Assembly: GCF_001949145.1 (NCBI RefSeq)
Contig: NW_019091364.1
Span: 3,239,083 to 3,303,082, forward strand
Direction: 5' to 3'
DNA: 64,000 nt
DNA from: Acanthaster planci
Lineage: Eukaryota > Echinodermata > Asteroidea > Valvatida > Acanthasteridae
Every line of letters begins with the position of its first letter. The first letter of the stretch is position 1. The notes below the pieces were generated by a model. It had not been told where the DNA came from. It saw only the letters and a program-made list of their open reading frames with translations, and did no database searches. Below are positions 31,815 to 43,804 of this stretch, in pieces. A program made the translations under genes and the position numbers.

Positions 31815-34800
31815 ATGAGTTATCGAAGACCACTGCATGAGCCCTTCTGGCAGGGCCATGGGCCAGGTGACCCATCATCGTACCATCAAAGAGTTTCTTC
31901 TGACGACTTTGGTCCGACCACAACCTTTAACATTGAGGAATACATGTTTGGCAATGAGGCCCAGCAGCCCTATCACCAGGAGCCGTCTGCAGGGCCAGCC
32001 GGCCAGGCGTATCTGTTTGGCTCTCAGTATCCATCAGTCACTGAAACCCACGGATACCAGCAAAATGAGGGACCAAATCCTGCCTTCAACCGTAGCCCAA
32101 ATTGGCCGCCGAATTCCAGTGCAGCCACGCCACCAGTTTACGAAAATCATCCAGCTAGTCATGTGCATGATGGGAGGATGGATGCCGGTCCGTCCAAAGT
32201 TGGACCGAGCAACCAGCAGCCACAGGTTCATTTAAACCAAGGACCACGCCCACAGCCTGACCGCCGTAGGAGTGGAACTCGATGGAGGGAGAACACTCCA
32301 CCCAGGAGTGGCTCTACCTACGGCCCCCCATTTTCAACCAAAGTCCTGCACATCGACAGCAACGAGCCTAAACCACTGGGTGTCACCAAGTTCAGCTGTG
32401 CTGACAGTGACCCCGGCATGGCGGAGAAGCCCGAGCTGCTGGCTGAGCCCCGCCTGAATGCTCCCCCAGACCCGGCGGAAGCTACAGAGAAGACAAATGA
32501 CCCTGACATCATCCTTCATCCAGTCACCAAGGAGCCTGTGAAGAGGAAACCGAACGGGACATACGAGCTCGTCGGAGGAACCACCAAAAAGAAAGCCAAA
32601 AGTGCCCCTCCAACATGTCCAAAACCAAGGAAACTACCTGAGGAAATCGGGGACGGATGTTACTGTGAGGTGAGTCTTTCATCAGTCAAAAAACACAGCC
32701 ACACATATCGCCAAGTTTTGCTCAGATACTGCAGGAGCAAAACTGAGAAGTTTGTCTGCCCAACCAATAACATGTACATGTACATGTATGCTGTAAAACT
32801 AAGTTTCCACGTTCAGCATACTTAATTAACATTAAAATTTTATGAGCCTGTATACATTCCTGTATCATCATATAAATTATAATTTTCCACATGCCGTAAT
32901 TACATACATGTACATGCACATGTATAGTGTGGTTTATTAGTTACTGGAAGTGCTAATGATGGAAAAATTTATGGAACAATCCTACATGTACATGTACTGT
33001 ACATGCCAACAAATGATTAGCCTGATCTTGAAGCCTGGTATGAATCAGGATTTTTGCACTGACAAAGCATGTACATGTAGGCCTTATGTCTCCAGATAAG
33101 TTGTTAATGAATGTCTCCTGCGAATTATACTTCTAATACTTTTTTATTACTACGTGTATGCTTGCTCTACTCCTCTTTGTCTTTCGTCTTTCACAGTTGT
33201 GTGATGTTGTCTGTAGTGGACCGGTCAACCTCAGGATGCACATAAATGGAGCCAAGCACAAACTGGTACAGTGTATGACAGCATTTTTCCTTTGTTACCC
33301 ATTATCTATGGATAATGTTTTCCCACATACATGTACCATAGTTTCCATCCACAGATAGCAACTGATTTTCCTGTTTAGTTCATTAAACAAAGATTGTGCA
33401 GTTTTTCCTCAGAGGATACATGTACGAATGGGACAAAGAGTCATTAGAGGTAGCTGCAATGGATTGAGAACAAGCCACCAAATTGGAGCTGTGTGTCTCA
33501 GTTAATCTCATGTACGGTGGTCTGTTTCACTAGTTTAAAGGCTATCTGGTTCGTAAGTGTGATGTCACTTCAGTTTAAACCACGCCCACTGCACAGGCAC
33601 TGCACACAGCGTTTCATGCATTGATCACTGTTTACATGGAACCATGGAACCGGAAGTTGCAACTTCAGTGATCGTCCAATGGGAGCCTGCAGATCATGGC
33701 GCGTCCGCCTTTAGGACGAAGTCACTTACAAACCGGATTGCACTTCCTAATGCTAATTAGATTTTCATATTCATGAGCAGTACTGTGAAGTGTGATGTCA
33801 TAGCAGGAAGAAAAACCTCAGTGTTTCATTAGTTGATGTGTAAAACACTCTTGCATTTTTTTAGATTATGCTGGCCAAAATATGCTTTTTTGGGGTAATT
33901 CATTGTTGTGGAAGAACATAGCAATATGCAAGTGAGTAATCGTTTCCCAGAAATGTTAAGTGAGTAAACTCTGGGTTCATACTGTTATTTGAACAGTAAA
34001 ACCTAAGCCCTGAACTACATGTACATGTATATGTACCGTATGTCTTCTCTGGAACACATCACAGGAACAGCGTCCCCAGTTGTGTGAAAAAGCATGGGGG
34101 AATCTTTTCTGATCTTCAAACAAGTCACTTTTCAGTGTATTTAACCTGATAGGGTTATGTAGTTTTCATGTGTACTTTGGAAAAGTGTACAAATTTGCAG
34201 AAAAATTTGCCTAAGAATAATTCATAGCAGCTACACTTCATTCAATTGAAGAAGCTGAAAAAGGCCAGTACAACCTTGCTTTCAACTATCCCTTGCAAAG
34301 GGCAATTCCAGAACTGAACAGGGCTCATTGTTTGAGATTTGAGATATCCTGTACTACACATTGGGAATATGAAGCTGAAAGAAATATTCCCTGTATTGCC
34401 CCTCCCCCATACGTGCTATTTTTTCATGGTGAGGGTTGTTGTTGAGGAAATATTTCCATTCTATGCCTTCCAAAAGAGGCCTATAAATGGCAGAGACTTT
34501 TCATTTTGTTCACCTGACTTGCTCATTGAGATGGACAAATGCATGAGATTTACTCTCTCTTTTTTCTTGAATCTTTTTGCAGAATGAAGCTAAAGTAGAG
34601 AAAGGAGGTAATCACAGTCATACATACATATATATTACATTTACTGTATTTTGCTTGTGCTTATCACTGTTTATGTGTTAACATTTCTTCTAGCCTGGAT
34701 GAAAACTTACGAAGCCAAGACTAAATTGTAAAAATTGTATAAACTTAAGACTCTTGTGAAATCTGGTGTTAGATGTTTGTTAGTCTCTTGTCAAATTGGA

Positions 34801-37800
34801 CAATTTTGGACTCTTTGGGTTAATTCATGTAAAGAAACTATTTGAAATTATGCACTCAACAATAATAGGGTTTTTTTCTTTCATATATGTAGAGGGTACC
34901 ATTATGCGCCGAAGGCTGGACAAAAAATTGCGGTCAAGATTTGAAAAGGAAGGACCCATTCCGAGCAGCCACAACCAAGAGGAGACACCATTGATAGGTA
35001 ATGCCCTCGTCTTAAGCCTTCCAAGGTTCGCCCCCCCTCCTGCACAAGCCAGAAAAACTACATCGGCCAGACATTTGTAAGATAGGCCAGTGAATTGATG
35101 ACGTCAGTCATTGTTGACATGTTCACTTTCCTATGGAGCCAGTGGAGGATCTGTGGTTCACTGAGCACCACATTGTGCGACGTCATCAGTGAAGAGGTCT
35201 ATCTGTCTATTGTCCATTCAGGTTTGTCATGTTTGTGATCTACATGTAGGATGTCCAGTGCACATGTTACCTTGTTAAACTTGGATACACCATTTTGGTC
35301 TTTAAACAGCAACAGCAGTTTACACGCCTGAAAATTGACAAACTTAATTCGAACTGTATGGTCTAAGCTGGGTGTCAACGACTGTATGTCATTTGTCGAG
35401 CTGCTACCGGTGTACACGTACACAAATATTTATGTTTTGCCGCTGCAAAAATTTGTTTCTGGATCTGGCCTCGCATGTAACAGCACTTGCCCTTTTCCTC
35501 TTGTGTGTGCTACTCCAGGCCTTGACTTCGTAACTCGAGTTGTGGTTCCAGACCAGGACGAGAGCGAGGACCTATATGAGTGCAGCTTGTGTGACAAGAA
35601 GGACCTGCGTTCCACAAGCGTCTACGAGCACGTCCTTGGCCGCAGCCACAGGAAGGCCTATATTGTCAGCTCCGATTTCTTGTCTAGATGTTCAGCACTC
35701 CTATTATTGTAAAATGCTGTATCTCACATTAAAAAATATTTCGAGAAGAACAAGTGCTTCTAAACATGTACAGTAATTTTTCTGAAAAAAGTTACAGCTG
35801 TTTTTTTTTTTGGAAAAAACTCAACCAGTCTAGTTGGGGTTGAAACATCATCCACATGTTGGCCTCGGCCGGATTCGAACCCGCATCACATAGATGAAAG
35901 TTGCAAATGTCACTTCATGACATTGTTTTGTTGTTTAGAAAAATGCTGATGCAATAAGAAATGTGGTAGGGTCAGTATTTGTGAAGTTCGACTTGGTTCA
36001 GGAGTGTGGTTGCAATATCCTGTTCAATGAGCGGTCAGGATTTACAACATTTACAACAACAACCCAAAAAAAATGCTGTTCCTAGGTGTGACATGGAACA
36101 ACCCCGATGGCAAGTGAGTAATTGCAGGGAACCCTGCTGCATTGCAATTCCGGCTTGTTTTATTTCCACGCCACAGAGAAAGCTCAAGCCCGATCTAGCC
36201 GACCAGTATGCCAGCATTGCCACTGTCTATAGCAAGAATGGACAACTGAAGCGTCGGCCGGGCAGCGACCTGTCAGCCCTGCTCAACGGCATCATCAAGG
36301 TCGCTGCCAAGCGGGACGGGCCTGGCGAGATGCAGATCCGACTGTATAACGAGAAGGAGGTTGACGGTGATGGCACAGAAGACTATGGCATAGAGAACTA
36401 CGAAAGTGAGTACCTACTACCCCTCCTGTCCCCATTGTCTTACACTACCCCTCCGCCCGGAGGTGAACAGAAACAACACTCGAGACTGCATCCTAGCAAG
36501 CTGGGAGCGTCAGCCTAAGTAATCACTTGTGTGCTGTCCCATGCCCCCTTCTGCCCACCCCGCAGCTTAAAAGAAACCTTGACAAGTTACAGAATTTTGT
36601 ATCCCACTTCCAGGTTGTGCAGACTCTCAGATATTTGTACAAATTGACAGAAGCCGTGGGGAAATCTCAGAAATGTAACTTTATTTTCACTTGTTGGGTA
36701 ATGTAGTCTTCAACAATTGTTTGTATTATATAACGTTGCTCAAAAGTCACAGGAAACTTTTTTCCTACAGATCAGGCAAGAGCCATACACACTGCCCCTT
36801 CCCCCATCCAAACCAAGACCTCTCATACAGGCCAGTGCATTTTCTGTAGGTAATTTGTCATTGGTATGAGAATCAGCAATTACACCCAAGGGATTTTCCA
36901 CATGCGACTTTGCAACTTTCTTTGATTGCAGGTGATTTGAGGCTAATGACTTGTCAGAGTCCTGCTCACTGTAGGGCCTGTGTCTTCAGGAACACCAAAT
37001 TTAAGTCCTGATTTCAGAGAACCTCTGCTTGGTACATGTATATACATTCATACCCTCTAAAGAATTTTTAAGAGAAGGCGGAGCACATGGCAAATTGCAA
37101 AATGTATAGAAACCAGCCAACTCCAGTTGTTGTCAAAAATGGTTGCTACATGTAACTTTTCAGACGTGTGTGCTTTTGTATGCTGCAAATCCATTTTAGA
37201 CCTGGACACCATATACAAAATCGGTCAAAATATACAACGGACACGAAATGGGCCAACAGCCTTGGTCATGAAAGATTACAATCTACGTTAGTAGTTGTGG
37301 AAAAAAAGTGCATTTTTTTTTTTTAATGCGGTATCTGTAACGATATTGGTTGCAGGTGATCCTGATAATCCAGTGGTTGATCTGCCACTTGGCATGGAGC
37401 CAGAGGACCGAGGGAATGTTGACCACCCAGGTCGAAAACGCCCCAATCTACTAGAGTATCCATCCATCCCTAGGTCCCCTTACAGGCATGTGGATCCCCG
37501 CCAACCCTCGGAGAGCACCCCTGAGAGAGGCAGTTGGGCTACCCCCTCAAGAACCCACTCCCACCAGCGGTCTAACAGAAGAACAATCCCGGACCGCCCG
37601 TCACGCAGCTACGACCCCCGTGCCTCACCCCCGGGCGACAGCCTCAGGACCCACTCATTACCCGTCTGCCATCCTGGTCCACGTCATTGGGACAAACCCC
37701 TCCCAGTGCCCCCAGCGCCCAGTGATCACCACCTCTTGCCGCAGTCTGTGAAGCGGTTAACCCCATGGTCAGCATCTCCGCCCCCGACGGCCCTAGATGT

Positions 37801-40800
37801 GACACGCCTACCTCCCAAGGAAACCCTTCCAACTTCAAACCAAAACCGGTAAGTCGGAGTTGCATAATTCTTCACTGTTTCTCTGATTGATCCCAACCCT
37901 TTTCACCTGTACGTCCCTGCATAAGGCACTACCTACATGGATGCTGCCTCAAAATGCCCGACACTCCATGGGTGTCTCTATCATAAGATATAATTTCCTA
38001 TACTGCCTGCATTTTTGACATTTTTGACAAGTTTCGTGCAACATACGTATGCTGCATCATTTAGACTACTCTCATTCTGCCTACAACTTGTCTGGGTGAC
38101 CATTGTTCTGTTTGTAGAAATATTACCCTTTAGTTGGTTTTGGATTTTTGGCTCCAATTCATTCATATTGGAGATTTGTTTCATTGATTTTATATAGGAT
38201 TTTAATTTCATTTTAGGTTAGTAGTACGTGTGTTATTATCTTGAGTTCTGATAGCTGCGTGGAAGTTTTAACACTTAGGGAATTATTCTTTTACTTTTGT
38301 ACCAGTTTTAGCAGCCACTTGTAGAAAAAAAGAAGACCATGGCATCAAAAGGGCAGACCCTAGTTTGAAGAAATTTGGATTTCCATACACTCTGTAGAGA
38401 AAATTTGCACACTGCATGAATAATGGAGTTGAATACACAGATATAATTTTCCTGTGAAGATGATATCTGTATATGGGTAATTCCAGAAATTAGGGATCCA
38501 AAAGTGTGACATTTTTGTGCCCCTGTTACATCTGACCTGTGTTATTTGGCATGTAAATATCAGTGGAATTTATTTCAAACTATTACTATTTGTTTGGCAG
38601 GTAATGTGCATTATTAATTCATCACTCTTGGAAATTAGAGAAACGTGTTCTGAACTCACAACATCATATGTCAGATGTGACCTGGACACAGAAAAAAAAA
38701 GGAACTGAATTTCTGGAATTTGTGCCATTCCCCTGATGAAGCGGTATATTTATGAACACGATATACGCAGCATTGTCCAAAAAAGTTGTGGTTTTGAGTC
38801 CCTCCTGAGAAAGTGCGCCAGTTTTTTCACAAGCTTGTCGTAAGGATTAACTGTTAAATTATGTTGGTGGAAGGTTTCCACTGTTAACAAAGACTCATGA
38901 GAGTATTGTTTTCTGACTGCATCTGCAGGTTGCCAGCTGATTTATCTCCGCTGACAGAGGAGCAGCTGCGATTTTATTGCAGTGACATCTTCATTGCTCA
39001 AGAGTACAGACGTCGGTTTGGCGATCGCCCTTCCTCACAAGAAAGTAACCAGGTATAACACTGTAGAAAGACTTGAGCTTCGTTTTGGCTTTGTGCCCAA
39101 GCCCTGGTTCGCTCCTGTCTCACAAAGATGCTAAGAGTTTGTATCCATTATACATTGTATCCATTATGCCGAAAATTGATTGAACTTGTGCTCATTTGGT
39201 TGAAAATTGTTTATGCTTGTGCCCATTCAGTTGGAAAATAGTTGTTTTACCTATTCAATAGGAAATTATTTTTGCCAGCACACATTGAAATTGGTTTACT
39301 TGTGCCCGTTCGGTCCAAAATTGGTCGTGTTTGTTGCCATTCAGTTGAAAATTGGAGGTGCTGTACAACAAACTATTTGCACATACATGTACATGTAAAT
39401 GTGTGCATGGATGCCATATGTCCCTCCCTGACTTTCATGTGAGAGCAGCAGAGCACCATCGACATTTCTTGGTCAACCCTTTTCCTAACCCTACGATCCC
39501 CAACCAGCCAATGTCCAACATCAGATCTTGTAGGAATCTGTTAGAACATGTTAGGATGAGTTCTGTACCAGAAAATTCACTGCACTTTATGAGGGATTAG
39601 ACAGTCCAACTGTTTATGTGCACAGGTTACTGTATGGTAATTGGATATACAAGGATGAGGGAAGGGTCCTAGTAAATCACTCTAGTGAGTTAAGCATTGA
39701 TAAATGTCATTGTTAAATTGTCAAACAAAAATGTTTGTTGTATTCCATCATCTTTTGGTGTAATATTGGGCCAGTCTGCCAGCTAAATACCCTCTGAGAG
39801 CAGAGGGCTGTCTGACATGTCTGATAGATTGTTGGAGAGAAACTTAAATATTTGTGTGCTTTTTGGGTTGGACTCGAAGCCAAGACCTGCTGCTTACTGG
39901 TGAAGATGTCTTGACCACTGAGCTCGAAGAGACTTACCAGTGTAAGTCCGTTCAGGACAGTTTTTGGAACTTCTTCTTTTTATTTCTTTTCAGACCAATG
40001 ACAACAGCAACAGAATAAGTCAAGCCAAAATGGAAGGAGTCTCAGTGGAAACACTGCTAGAATCATTGGTGAGTTACTGGTCAAATTTTCTGGAGTTTCA
40101 GGAGACTAGTTTTTGTGCCTGGTCTTGGGAACAGTCTTTTGGATGAAGGGGTGGTCTTTTTTCTGGTCTGGTGACTGATCTTGTGACTGGTCTTGTGAAT
40201 GATCTTTTGAATGGTGTTAGCAAAATTTTGTTGACTGGTCTTTTTACTGGTCTGGTGACTGGTCTTGTGAATGGTGTTTTTAGTGGTATTTTGCCTGGTC
40301 TGGAGACTGCTCCTGTGATGCTCTCAACTACCGCACTGTGATTTGGTTGTTGCAGTCGGACACCATGGTTCAGAGCGAGGACGATGCCAAGATGGCCATG
40401 GAGCTGACCCGGGCACTAACCCAGGCCACGCTCAAGTTCATGCTGCAAGAGAAGGACTTTGCCATTCAGGTGAGGCCGTCATTCAGTCAGATGAAATTTG
40501 AGGGCCTACACGGTGTAGGGAGTGATGTGGAATGGATGGTGTTGAGTCTACCAGTTCTTATCAGAATCTCACCTACATGTACTCACAAAAGGGACATTCC
40601 CTGCGTCATACATCAGCATAGTTGCTCAGTTAGCCAGCCTCTGGCTTCATTTTTTGAATGGTTGCATTGCCCCAAACCGAATTTGTAAATTCTGAAACAG
40701 TACTTTCAAAGAATGGACCAGCAGTGTAAGCTGGCTTTGCATTTCAAAACCCTTCTCTAGTTTTTTTATGGCAGACACTCCACGCATGCTCTTGCTATTT

Positions 40801-41030
40801 TAACAGGCCAGGCCAGGTTTTTTTCCCATAGTTCTTTTTTGGGATAAAGCTAGCAAATGTGACATTTCTATTTATTTTAAAGAGATTAAAAGATTCTGGT
40901 AGGATTTGCTCGGATTCTGCCTTTTAAGCTTTTTGATTTGTATACTTTAGGTCGCTTTAATGAGCCAGCAGTTTGCAGCATTTTACATTCCTTGGTCTTT
41001 TTCCAACAGAAGATGGATGGGAAAAGGTGA
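31815..41030 (+). CDS. Unrecognised protein with two matrin/U1-type C2H2 zinc fingers, about 751 aa
   Basis: Exons: 31815-32669, 33197-33265, 34583-34607, 34893-34997, 35519-35664, 36177-36405, 37356-37848, 38929-39052, 39994-40068, 40356-40469 and a short last one 41010-41030 (KMDGKR, stop). Junction phases agree. The first 280 residues are rich in P, Q, S and G, followed by basic KRKPNG and TTKKKAKSAP. Finger 1, split by an intron, has C284-x2-C287-x12-H300-x5-H306; finger 2 (ECSLCDKKDLRSTSVYEHVL) has C373-x2-C376-x12-H389-x5-H395. This spacing is that of U1-like/matrin fingers, which usually bind double-stranded or structured RNA or act in splicing proteins. Exon 37356-37848 codes for a second proline-rich stretch; the C-terminal exons look helical (LTEEQLRFYCSDIFIAQEYR; ELTRALTQATLKFML). 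I do not recognise the family. The end is uncertain: an acceptor at 40979 would instead give a longer tail with a stop near 41236. Confidence 0.8.
33545..33750 (+). repeat. Dispersed repeat family R2, copy 1
   Basis: Contains gatcgtccaatgggagcctg, cagatcatgg and gacgaagtcacttacaaacc ggattgcac, matched at 54190-54262. Its left part (ctggttcgtaagtgtgatgt) is roughly the reverse complement of its right part, so it may be a MITE with degenerate inverted ends. It lies in intron 2 of the zinc-finger gene. Confidence 0.55.
35861..35930 (-). repeat. tRNA-like sequence / SINE head with B box
   Basis: On the minus strand a perfect RNA polymerase III B box, GGTTCGAATCC (35881-35871), sits in a GGG-TTCGAAT-CC T-arm. 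About 35-40 bases upstream is a weak A-box-like stretch (tgtcatgaagtgac). There is no full cloverleaf, so a tRNA-derived SINE fragment or tRNA relic is more likely than a working tRNA gene. Confidence 0.5.
39150..39370 (+). repeat. Degenerate minisatellite, unit about 33-36 bp
   Basis: The unit resembles 'cattcagttgaaaattg...tacttgtgccc'. Variants start near 39195, 39225, 39300 and 39338. It lies in the intron after the zinc-finger exon 38929-39052. Confidence 0.6.
39861..39931 (-). repeat. tRNA-derived SINE head or tRNA pseudogene
   Basis: On the minus strand it reads tcttcgAGCTCAGTGGT (A box, D arm), then about 30 bases, then GGCTTCGAGTCC (B box, T arm TTGG-CTTCGAGT-CCAA). Total length and spacing are tRNA-like, but the acceptor stem does not pair well. 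It lies in an intron of the zinc-finger gene. Confidence 0.55.
40070..40325 (+). repeat. 12-bp minisatellite 'tggtcttgtgac'
   Basis: About 18 variants of ctggtcttgtga / ctggtctggtga / atggtgtttt fill the whole intron between the exons ending 40068 and starting 40356. The array begins directly at the donor and its last units abut the branch and acceptor region. Confidence 0.75.
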
Positions 41031-42854
41031 GAAAGATGCTGGAAACAGGACGATTGGAAAATCGTCACTGGGAGAAAAAAGAGAAACACAGGGTCGAGAA
41101 AAGCCCACAGGTTGTGATACCCTGTCCATCCACGCAAGCTAACTTGAGTTCAGGAGCCAGACTTTTTCACCCACCAGCGAAGGGACCACTGCCATCGTTG
41201 AATACAAGAAGAGAGATCTGCATACTCATTGGATAGCGAACGCCCTGCACAAATGAAGCCACTGGAACTCAAATGAAGCCAAAGGTGGCTACCATTACAT
41301 TTGACACAGCATAGTGTACATCAAGGTTTTCCAAGTTTTCCAAGCAGTTTGGAGAATTTGTTGGTTAAAGATAAAGGAATTATTTTTACCCAAATACCCC
41401 TAGCGTACAAGATAATATTGTAGTGTGACAGTCTTAGGGCTGGATCACTATCAATGATCTGTTGTTGGTTCGCTGAAAGCAGAACTGGCCTGGATAGTGC
41501 GAACCAGCTCTGGGATCGCGATCATCCATATGAAACAAATATGGCCATGATGTATAAGAACAGGCAAGTGTAGAAGAGATCTTGAGACTCCCACTGACAT
41601 TCTGGGCCTTGTTTGTTTCACACAGATTCAGATCCCAATTAGTACTTCCAATACTACATTTGGTTTGCTCAATCCATTGGGCAGATCCATTGTTGGTGAA
41701 CCAACAACTGACTCCATGAGACCAGGATTCAGTGGAAACAAACAGGCCTTAAATCATATGCATCATCAAATGTTGGGTCTGCCAACATGGGGCCTAGTGA
41801 CTTCAGCTCTCAAACTACATGTGCTATCCAGTCGGTGTATAAAGGTCAGTGATGCAATTCTGCCTTGACTAACTGTAAGTTGCCACACTTTGAGAGTAAT
41901 CGATGAAGTTGGCTTTTGCAGTGTTCTAGGGCAAGTTCTACCAACAGTAAATGTTAATCATAGTTGGACCAAAGTCACCCATCGGGATGGCTTGGACCAT
42001 CTACTCAATTATTTAAAACCAGGTCCCTAGGGTATGGTTGCATCGCTCACTATCAATAGCTGATTAATTTATCAATATAGAAGAAACTATGCACATGAAA
42101 ATAATTGTACAAGATGTCATTGTCCATGAACACTGTCAGAGTTGTAACTATGCGCTTTTGCAAAACAGTTTGGCTGAGGTCGGTTGAGTGTGATGGTACT
42201 GTGCATGTGTATAATTAATCAGAGGCCAAACTATAGTTCATGCTCAAACTTGCCCCAAGTGAGACAGTCCATAAAAGTTTCTGGGTTTTGGGGGCCAAAT
42301 AGATAGAAATCACTCTCTTCTCTGTCCGTCAATACAGCCCCCTCACTGAAGCACGTGAACTGGTTGGGCAGTGCTCAAGACATGGCAAAAGTTTGAAACT
42401 ATCAGGGAAATACCGTGAACAGACTAACTTTTACTGGTCCCCTCTACAGAGTTTTTGTACTGCATTCATTTAAGTTTTCTCGTAAACAATTTGTTTCATA
42501 GTGGTAAAGATGGTGCCCGTTAACTGGTTTCAAACAGAATTCCTGCCAGCAGAAAGTGGATCTTTTATTTTCCACCAAAGCTTGATGGCTCAACAAGGCT
42601 TTTAATATATGATAGTTTTGTGCGTCGTGGCAACTTAGCAAGCGGTTTCATTTCAAAAATGCTGCCATTATCCAACGTACGTAGTAACATCTCTTTGTAC
42701 AAGCCCGTGTCAGTGCTGTGTCGATCATGACCCTACATAGTACAAATCTTATACTTGTAGTTTTATTTCAAGTCCCTTTCTAATGCACATTTGTAATGAA
42801 TATACACGGCTGTATGAAAAACTGCCCATTATCTGTGTTTTGTTTGCCAACTTA

Positions 42855-42935
42855 CATTGGTTCCAACCAAAGGAACCTCCGTTGCTAGGAAAATTGCACC
42901 CTCTCTTGGTCCAGCTCAAGGCTCATAAATCCAGT
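42855..42935 (+). repeat. Dispersed repeat family R1, fragment
   Basis: Contains ccaaaggaacctccgttgct, aggaaaattgcaccctctct and tggtccagctcaaggctcat. It matches 51315-51372 almost base for base. Confidence 0.6.
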
Positions 42936-43665
42936 CACGTATTCTACATGGAAGTATAGAAACAGTGTATTTCTTTCGGTGCTTTTTCTCATTTGCGTGG
43001 GTATGGTTGCACCACCCTCCATTAAGTCTATAACATGTTGGGCACATTTTCTTCAAAAATGAATTTTATCAAAATGAGGTACACGGATGGCATCCAGGGG
43101 TAAAAATGCGACACCTACTACACACCGTGTTTTAACAGAACCTGGAAATTGGAAAACTATAACTGATGACATGTGGACCAGATAACAGATTAACAAGGCA
43201 GCCGGCAAGTGTATCAAATGAAGATGGTTTTAATGAATGCAAATCATACAGAGTTATTGGTTTGCAAGAACAATGTATACACTTGGATGGAAACTTATAA
43301 CACAACATTTACTTGGAATTATGCACTGGCCAAAGAACATGAAGAAATGCAGTGATTTTTCTATTGTAAGACCGAAGCTACATCCATACACATGCATTCT
43401 GTCATGTCTGTACATAGCTTTGGCAATGTGTTGAGTGCAGAACTTTTAACTTCTTTGTACATCTTGGCATTTTAAAGAGGTCAAATCCAGTTTTAAGATG
43501 GGACAAAACCGAACTCAAGCCACAATCTTACTTTTAAATTTGTAGAGCGTTAATTTCTTATTTGCCTGTGTGGAGATACCCCAATGCTGTCCTGAGCACA
43601 GGCATTTTGAATGTGCTTTTTTGCAGAACATAATGAAGATGGAACACATTCTGAATAATTGTAGT

Positions 43666-43804
43666 GACTGCGCGGCCATCTTAGGATATTCAGTACAATG
43701 GCCTCCAACTTCAGTCCGGTCATTAAGTGCATTCATGCACGTTGCTAAAGCCGGTGACTTGGAAAATGCTATCGCATTGAATATCCCGAGATGGCCGCGC
43801 AGTC
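43666..43804. mobile_element. MITE with about 30-bp terminal inverted repeats, 139 bp
   Basis: The left end gactgcgcggccatcttagg plus atattca and the right end read in reverse gactgcgcggccatctcggg plus atattca differ at two or three bases, then drift apart. The element has no coding capacity. No clear target duplication. Confidence 0.75.

Noticed and set aside
31837-32235. 132-codon frame inside exon 1 of the zinc-finger gene
   Set aside because: Out-of-frame shadow of the real exon; the chosen frame runs on to a perfect zinc-finger junction.
36771-36831. Possible extra exon of the zinc-finger gene (NQARAIHTAPSPIQTK)
   Set aside because: It has an acceptor and a weak donor, but including it breaks the phase into the next exon and creates an immediate stop. 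Joining 36405 directly to 37356 keeps the frame.
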